Shown here piece after piece: positions 57,121 to 64,000 of a stretch of DNA of 64,000 bases. Position numbers and translations under genes: made by a program. Positions within the stretch are counted from its first letter, which is position 1. Each line of letters begins with the position of its first letter. A model generated the notes under the pieces. The model searched no databases. It was not told where the DNA came from and saw nothing but the letters and a program-made list of their open reading frames with translations. The stretch is from Epiperipatus broadwayi (lineage: Eukaryota; Onychophora; Udeonychophora; Euonychophora; Peripatidae). The DNA is taken from contig JAQFVV010000021.1 in the NCBI GenBank assembly GCA_028023455.1, positions 1,056,001 to 1,120,000 on the forward strand. The letters are read 5' to 3'.

Positions 57121-60100
57121 AGTAAGCACTCTACACCATTTTGAACATCAGGAGGAGACCCAAGACCATGGCTGAAACAAACAAGCAATAAAGAATGTCA
57201 GATAATGTGCCCAAAAGTACTAAGAAAGTGTTCCAGATACTTTTGTCCACTCCATGTAAAAAAAATATATATTTTTCATTAAAACATAAAAAAAAAAAAA
57301 AATAGAAATCGCTTAGAAATAAGCAAAATCAAGAAAAAAAATCAAAATTTCAAAAGCAGTATTTAGCAAATATTAGCAATTAGCAAATGATAAAATTTTT
57401 TAAAAAATCACATGACCAAATAACTCGCATATTACTATTGAAATCAAAAAACAGTATTTAGAAAATGTTATTAATTAGGTAATAATTTTTAAAAAATTAG
57501 TGTGTTAATCACATCACCAAAAAAATATCGAATAATTCTAGAATTAAAATATGAAAAATATTAATTAGGAAATGCTGGGGAAAAAAATGAAGACAATCAC
57601 GTGATCAAAAAAAATCAAATTATTTGCACTACAAGAAATTAAAACAAAACTAGTTTATTTTTAAAATAAGTTAGCAGAACATAAACGTTCTGACATTAAC
57701 ATAAGTATGAAATAAAAACAATTGCAAAAACTAACACAAGCAGTAATATACTTAAATTTAAGTATTATATATATATAAAACAATAAATCCACATTATTAA
57801 AAGTAGAAAATATTAAAATCAAAATACTATCGATATTAAACTCAACAAAAATATAAAAATTTAAAACAAATTTTTAGAGTTGACAATCAATAAACATCAC
57901 ATTTTAAATGTCTTCAATTATGAGAGTCATATTAAAATCTTAAGATATAATGGAAGAATATAGAAAAAAAGTGTATAACTAATGAATTCAATTTACAAAA
58001 AAAAAAGGGCTGACATGAATGTATTTTAATTTTACAAATTAACAAGTATCACATTTTACAAGATATCAAATATTCATTTAGAAGAGAAATATTACTAATA
58101 AATATTAAAATTATTAAATAAAACTATAAAACCATATCCACAATTCAAAAATTAAAAAGTACCAAACCAACATGGAAGTTTAAATAAGTTTTATATTGCC
58201 TCAATGGCATGCAAGTGAGTGCCTTCTTTCGTATGATAGATAGAAAAAAATACTAGGGTTACCTTCTCACTTCAAGGGGATAATCTGTGATCTCATACTG
58301 TAGAAAGGCAAAAAAAAAAAAACAATGCCTCATTAAAAAATTAAAATAAACTTGTTAAAATGTTTATAATCTTAAATTAATACAAATGTTTACATGAGGA
58401 AAATCCCTACAATAATTACATAGGAAAATCTTTTTATTTATTACTTTTAATCAGTATATAAAATAAATATTACCAGTAAATACATGAGCAGAGAGGATGG
58501 GGGCAATATAAATATTGTTTTCAGAATTGTCCTCATCACATCAGGTATTTCAAACGTTTGACATCTTAATGTAAAGCAGCGAAAAAATAATGTTTTGTCC
58601 ATCAACAAAATTAAAGAGAGATTTTTTTTTAACTCTATAAATGTTTTTTTATTTACTTGTTAATTGGGTTTTTTAAAAAAAAAATTAATGTCATCATTTC
58701 GTTTATAACTAATAGCAAACATCTATAAATGTTTTTTTTGGAAATTTAATTTTGTTATTTTAATGTTTGCTATTTTTATTTTTGACCTGATGGTAAAATA
58801 ACCTTCATGCTGGCCTCTGTTTATTTATTTATTTATAGGTAGATGTTTGTATATAGATAAACAGAAAAACAGACAGGTAAATAGAAAGACAGATAAATAG
58901 ATAGGTATGTAGATAAATAGTTAAATAATAGATGATCAGAAAACAACATCACATCTATTTTGCTATCTCATCAAAAATTAAAAAAAAAAAAACTATTAGC
59001 AAATATTAAATTAAATAAAAGCAAATTTTCAAAAGCCATTAAAAGGTGTTTATTACTATTAACAAACACAACAACGACATAAAAATTTTAAAAAATTCAA
59101 TTAACAAATAACATTTATAGATTTAAAAAAAAAAAAAAAAATTAAAAAACTCCTGCTTTAATTTTGTTTGATGGACAAAGCATTGTTATTTCCCCCCATT
59201 TTATATTTAAGTGTCAAATCTTTGAGATGCCTGATGTAATAAGGATAAGCTTGAAAACAATCTTTCTAAGCCTCTCTTCCTATTCAGATATTTATTGGTA
59301 ATATGCTGATCAAAAATAATCAACATAAAATGTTTACCATGTAATTATTGTAAAGATTTCACTCATCACCAAATGTTCAATTATAAACATTAATTTTTTA
59401 GATGGATATTTTTGTACTGTTCTAAATAATAAGAGATCAAATGTCACTTCTTTGAGATGACATGATAACCCCAGTAATTTTTCATCCATCTACCATGTGA
59501 AATAGGACACTACCTTGCATGCTACTGAGATAATATAAAATCTATTTTAATCTTCATGTTGGTTTAGTATCTTTTTATTTTTTAACAGTGTATCATATGG
59601 TTTTATCATTTTACTTATTAATTTTAATATTTATTATATGCAGTTATATTTGTTGGTAAAGTTTTTTCTAAAATTGAATCTTTATGATATTTAAAATGTG
59701 ATGCTTATTATTTGTAAAATTATATTTTCATTTTAGCACAGTTTTCTCATAATTGAATTTATTAGTTATCTGTATTCTGCACCCATATCTTGAGATTTTA
59801 ATATATCTCTGGTAATTGAATATTTGATAATTAAAATGTGGTGTGTGTTGATTATGAAATTAAAGTACTATGCTAAACCTAAACTATAAAAGTTGGTTGA
59901 ATTTTTTTATTTTTTATATCCACAGTATTTTGATTTTAATATTTGCTACTTTCAATAATGTGGATGTATTGTTTTTTTTTTTTTTTGTTAATTCTAATAT
60001 TTAAATACTTTCATTTATCAGTAATTGCTTGTATTAATTTATGCAATTTGTTTTGACTGCAACATTTGCATACAATATTTCAAAAGAAAAATACTTTAGT

Positions 60101-60602
60101 ATTGTTTTTTATAATGCTAGTAATTTGATTTATTTTTGGTTATATGATTGTGCTAAGTTTTTAGTCATTTCCTAACTACTAATATTTTTAATATTTAATT
60201 TCTAGTTATTTAATTTTTTGTTTCATCATGTGATTATGCTAATTTTGGGGGCTTTTTCCTAATTACTAATATTTCCTAAATATTGTTTCTTATATTTGAT
60301 TTCCATAGTAATTTGTTTTATTTTTTTGGCCTTTTGAATTTTTTTTTGTCATTTGCTAATTACTAATATTTGCTAAATATTGTTTTTAAAATTTTGATTT
60401 TTTTTCAATTACACTATTTTTCTGAAATTTTTATTTTTTATTTGTTGATGAAAAATGCAATATTTTATATGGACTAAACAAAATACCTGAAACACTTTCT
60501 TATTACTTTTGGTGATATTATCTGATATGTTTTATCATTTGGTTATATCAGCAGAGATTTTGGGATTTATCCTGGTATTCAAAATTGCATAGAGCACTTA
60601 CT
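57121..60602. repeat. Giant imperfect palindrome without ORFs
   Basis: agtaagcactct at 57,121 pairs with agagcacttact ending at 60,602. gcatgcaag (58,207) pairs with cttgcatgc (59,514-59,522). Other mirrored blocks include cagataatgtgcccaaaagt, ctttgtttgatggacaaa-type words and accaaaccaacatg. The coordinate sums agree (117,723-117,729), so the arms are co-linear over about 1.7 kb with a ~100-bp centre near 58,862. Within each arm a ~100-bp motif (agcaaatattagcaattagc, then cacatga) is repeated about three times. By-eye arm identity is roughly 70-80%. No transposase, HHR or target duplication is visible. Confidence 0.85.
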
Positions 60603-61845
60603 GGTCCATAAGTGCTGCAATATATCATCAGCACCTCCAGAAAAAATATGAAATTTAATTATTAAATTTGTGGTTTAAATTATCAATAATAAAATAATTA
60701 TTCTATACTTTATCCAATTTATTAAATAAATATAAATAATTAAATCATTTTTGAAACAATTATTTTAAACAGTTCTTGAAATTCTATTCAAATACACTGC
60801 TGATTATTGAAGTATCAGAAACATCATATTTGGTGAGTTTCAGAAAATTTCCTTAAGATTCATTTGTTCTTATCAATACATGAAACTATTGCTGGTGTGC
60901 TTGGCCTGTTTTGTCTTTCTTTTGGTAGCAATATTGTAATAAAGCATTCCTGCTTAAAAATTTCACGGGTCACCACAGGTGGAACCATTACATTTTAGCT
61001 ACTAATAAATTGTAACCATTTACTAATCGATTCATGGTGATTAGCTGGGTTAACTATGCGTTGGGGAGTACTTGGACTGCTAACCATTTCCAAAGTTTAT
61101 ATAGCCAAAACCAAACTCTAATTTATAGATATATGAGAAAAATGCGTTAGCAATCACACCGTAAGGCTTTTATTATAGAGCTATCTTCAACAAAACGTAT
61201 ATTGCATATAATAAAGTTTTCTTTTTTCTTTTTAAAAGATGGTTAATATATATGCTTAATAAGATATCTTTGCAAAAAGTTTTTAAGAAAAAAAAATTTT
61301 TTTTAAATGAACAATAAATTGTTTTGATATTTGATCAGTAAACTATATGTTGAAGTTGTTCTGAAGTCATAAAATTTTTGCACCAAATAAATTGGATAAC
61401 CGTTTCGTTAAATGCTTAAATGCTATTCAATTTCAGTGTTGACATTTTTTCTATTAAAAAAGAAGAAAAAGAAAATATTGATAAATTATTTTTGTGTAAG
61501 TAAAAATTTATATATTTATATCTACGAATGCACATTAAGTTTTATGTCTGAAGACAGTTAAAATAGCGGATGAGAGAAGAGAGCTGCGATCAACGAATCG
61601 ATAAACCGTAAGCTCTGGCATCTGCCACTCTATGCTGTAATAAACCATAGAGGGCGCTAACCCTTTAATACCATTTGATTACCATTGGAAGTAATTGGTT
61701 ATTATGACATTCTTCTGATACATATTATTTAGTAGTAATTCGTATTTGAAAGTACATCATAAGCATTTATGCGCCATTTACTGTTTTGAGAGCAAGATCT
61801 AATCACAATGCTTAAAACATTTGCTAATCAATCACTATGCCATGT
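60603..61845. other. Gene-free stretch
   Basis: A GC-richer patch at 61,560-61,665 (gagagctgcgatcaacgaat, catagagggcgctaac) has no open frame. Confidence 0.4.
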
Positions 61846-61849
61846 AAAA

Positions 61850-62035
61850 ACTGACCAATCAGTCTCAACAATTCATATATTTTAGAACAAATTACCCAAT
61901 CAGATCTCTTGTATGATAGCAATTTAGGCAGCTGGGGAAGGAATTGTGCATATATTTATTTTAGGACAAGCTCTCTCATCAGCTATCTACTATGATGGCA
62001 GTATAGTCAGCTGATGAGAGAGTTGTGCCAAAATA
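61850..62035. repeat. Diverged ~86-bp tandem units ending in a hairpin
   Basis: caattcatatattttagaaca / aattgtgcatatatttatttt / gttgtgccaaaatacatg and the preceding caatcag-gcagctg words recur in order. gacaagctctctcatcagct (61,962 on) and agctgatgagagagttgtg form a ~20-bp stem around a 24-nt loop. Confidence 0.6.
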
Positions 62036-63825
62036 CATGTACCCTGTAGAGAAAATGGACAGTTTTTTAACAATGTATAAGATCATATCAGTGTTTCAAT
62101 TATTATCATTGCATCTTAGCATTCATCCATACTTGTTTTCATATAATTATATATACAGATATTTGCTTGAATTTAAGGTGAATATAAAAATATTCACAAT
62201 TATTAAATTATATCACTGTTTTCAAATATTAATGGTTTGTCAACAGGAGCATTAAGCACTCGCTGATTGCATAATTTCAATCTGTCAGAAATAATGATGA
62301 TTGATGTGAGAGAGTACTGTTGTTTCTTTTTATTTTCATAATTTTTCTATTCAATTTATGGTCAGCCCATAGTAATATTTTATTAGTGCAGATACAAATA
62401 CACTGTGTTTATTTAAATGGATATGATCATGTGAGCTTCACTAATGTTCTGTATGACAAATTTCTTTTATTCTTTTACTTGCTTTCTAATTTGTGAAAAG
62501 ATGCAGAGTAGCATATTCACTTGCCATGCCTAATGTTTGTTTGGGTTCAAACCTGGGCTAAGTAAAGTTCTTTTCCTTGGAATTTTTGTCTTAAGTAATT
62601 GGTGTATGAGCATCCAAATAACATTACAGCATTGAACATTAAGTGAGTATCTAGATATTCTTATATTAAAGGTAAAACAAAAAGAAAAACTATTTGGAAA
62701 CATTATCCCTGGCTTTGAGAAGACCAATTAATTATTGTATCTTCCATCATTTGTTCCTGTATTAGGTATGTACTGTTGAAAAGGCCTTTGCACTGTAGTG
62801 AGCTAATTAGTATAAGTCTGTTTTGTTATATTGAGGTGAATATTTAGTTGAAACTAAATTCACACAAATTTCAAAGATATTGTTCTCAAGGTATAATCTT
62901 TAAATATTTATTTTATTTGAAAATAATAAATGATTATTTAATTAAAATCTACAATGTTACTCTTTTCTTGACAATAAGAATTGTATGTGGAAACCAATAA
63001 ACCCTACAAAAAAATAGCTACCTGTATTTACAGAGATAATATTCCAAATAAGTAATAGTAGCAACTGAGTTAATAACAACAAAAAATAAACTAATAATAA
63101 TATAGCAACAGGGTCTGTTAAAATTAAACTAAAAATAAGTAATCGTGATGGGGGTCATTCCTGATTGAGATGCTGTTACATTGAATTTATAATAGCTAAG
63201 ATATATTCTCCTCATTGATTATAAGATTTATGTAAATCTCAAAAATTATACACTTTTTTCACAAAACATGTAATCATCCAAAACTTGTACTGTTCAAGTT
63301 AATATGAAAAGGAATATATGCAGAGAGTGAGGATAGGAAAAGGAAATACAAAGAAGCATGAACTATTGCTAGGGATCCTCATTCCATTAATAGAAAAGAT
63401 TGCTGCAAACCATTATTCAAAAAATGGAACATTTAATTTACATACTGCACTTCATTTGCATGTTAATCTTTGCCACTATATATACACATTTTAAGAACAC
63501 AGTTAATTTTAGCACTATGATTCTGGAAGCAGCCTGCCAAAAGCTAGCTCGGTGCTCTCTTGAGTCTTATTATATTTATCTTTTCATATTAACTTGAACA
63601 ATACAAGTTTTGTATGATTATGAGTTTTATGCAAATGTGATACATTCAATTTGCATAATGTGAGAGATATGTCATGATGTTTAAAGTCAATCCCAAATAA
63701 CATCCTGATTTGTTGAATAAATAGCAGCTAAAATATATTCTCTGTCATTTATTATGAGATTTACACAAACCTTGTATATTCAATTGTGATAAAACTAGCA
63801 AAATATCACATGATTACCATTTCCT
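62036..63825. other. Gene-free AT-rich stretch
   Basis: Nothing recognised on either strand. Confidence 0.45.
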
Positions 63826-63829
63826 ATGC

Positions 63830-64000
63830 TTAGCAAAGTTTCCATATAATAGTGCCACCTAAGTGTGAACCATAGTAATCAATGGATGCAAGAAGGTTTG
63901 TGCATAAAATCTCTATTTAGTGCAAACTCATCCAACATTTCTAGACTAGTTTCTAGGTTGTGGCTTTTATGAATGAGAAATCTTAGATTTGAGAGCATTG
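63830..64000 (-). mobile_element. Family B arm, cut by the window end
   Basis: tttccatataatagtgccac through aatcaatggatgca to ttgagagcattg, as in the left arms at 39.7 and 43.8 kb. The hammerhead region (about 63,925-63,985) keeps GAAAC and TAGTC but has TTCATAA in place of CTGATGA. Confidence 0.65.

Noticed and set aside
57121-60602. Helitron or Polinton for the giant palindrome
   Set aside because: No CTRR/TC ends with hairpin, no helicase, polymerase or integrase coding traces, and no 6-bp duplication.
61962-62025. CTGATGA boxes on both strands near 61,985 and 62,012
   Set aside because: No GAAA at the right distance and no stem II; the boxes are part of a simple hairpin, not a ribozyme.

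Overview
The window is eukaryotic, intron-scale, very AT-rich animal DNA with no intact protein-coding gene. Long ATT/AAT microsatellites, RTE and L1/CR1-type LINEs, Penelope-like elements, hAT, pogo and mariner transposons, and tRNA-derived short elements point to an invertebrate metazoan. A mollusc, possibly a cephalopod, is my best guess; that is inferred from repeat content only and is not proven.

Layout. 0-6.6 kb: short elements, an L1-like LINE 3' end and a TTAA-flanked palindrome. 7-9 kb: two large triplet microsatellites. 12.2-13.7 kb: a Penelope-like element (PLE) remnant between long inverted terminal repeats. 14.0-16.2 kb: a pogo-like DNA transposon carrying two nested insertions. 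18.6-20.5 kb: a Ty3/gypsy remnant with a polypurine tract and probable 3' LTR. 21.0-22.45 kb: an array of ~362-bp units, two in each orientation. 23.85-27.68 kb: a structurally complete but decayed hAT element with a perfect 8-bp target duplication. 28.6-29.8 kb: a CR1/jockey-like RT pseudogene split by a 198-bp insertion with a 12-bp duplication. 34.7-41.3 kb: several RTE copies, one with an 11-bp duplication and one a nest of insertions. 42.8-47.8 kb: PLE and unidentified coding remnants. 48.9 kb: mariner fragment. 50.4-52 kb: foldback elements. 57.1-60.6 kb: a 3.5-kb palindrome without ORFs. Two short minus-strand stretches (35,357-35,520 and 53,986-54,131) look like terminal exons of unidentified genes.

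The most notable signal is hammerhead ribozymes. At least four otherwise unrelated short families (called A, B, C and D here) each carry a type-I hammerhead layout: a CTGANGA box, a stem II, a GAAA box, a very short stem III, a UH cleavage site, and a stem I with an internal loop. Nine copies keep the conserved core bases. Family D forms two tandem ~418-bp monomers on each strand. One family A insertion starts within about five bases of the predicted self-cleavage site. Family B sits in an RTE with a 16-bp target duplication. PLE remnants, which could supply the enzymes, are found in the same window. This resembles the metazoan retrozymes (hammerhead circular-RNA retroelements), here present as several co-existing families.
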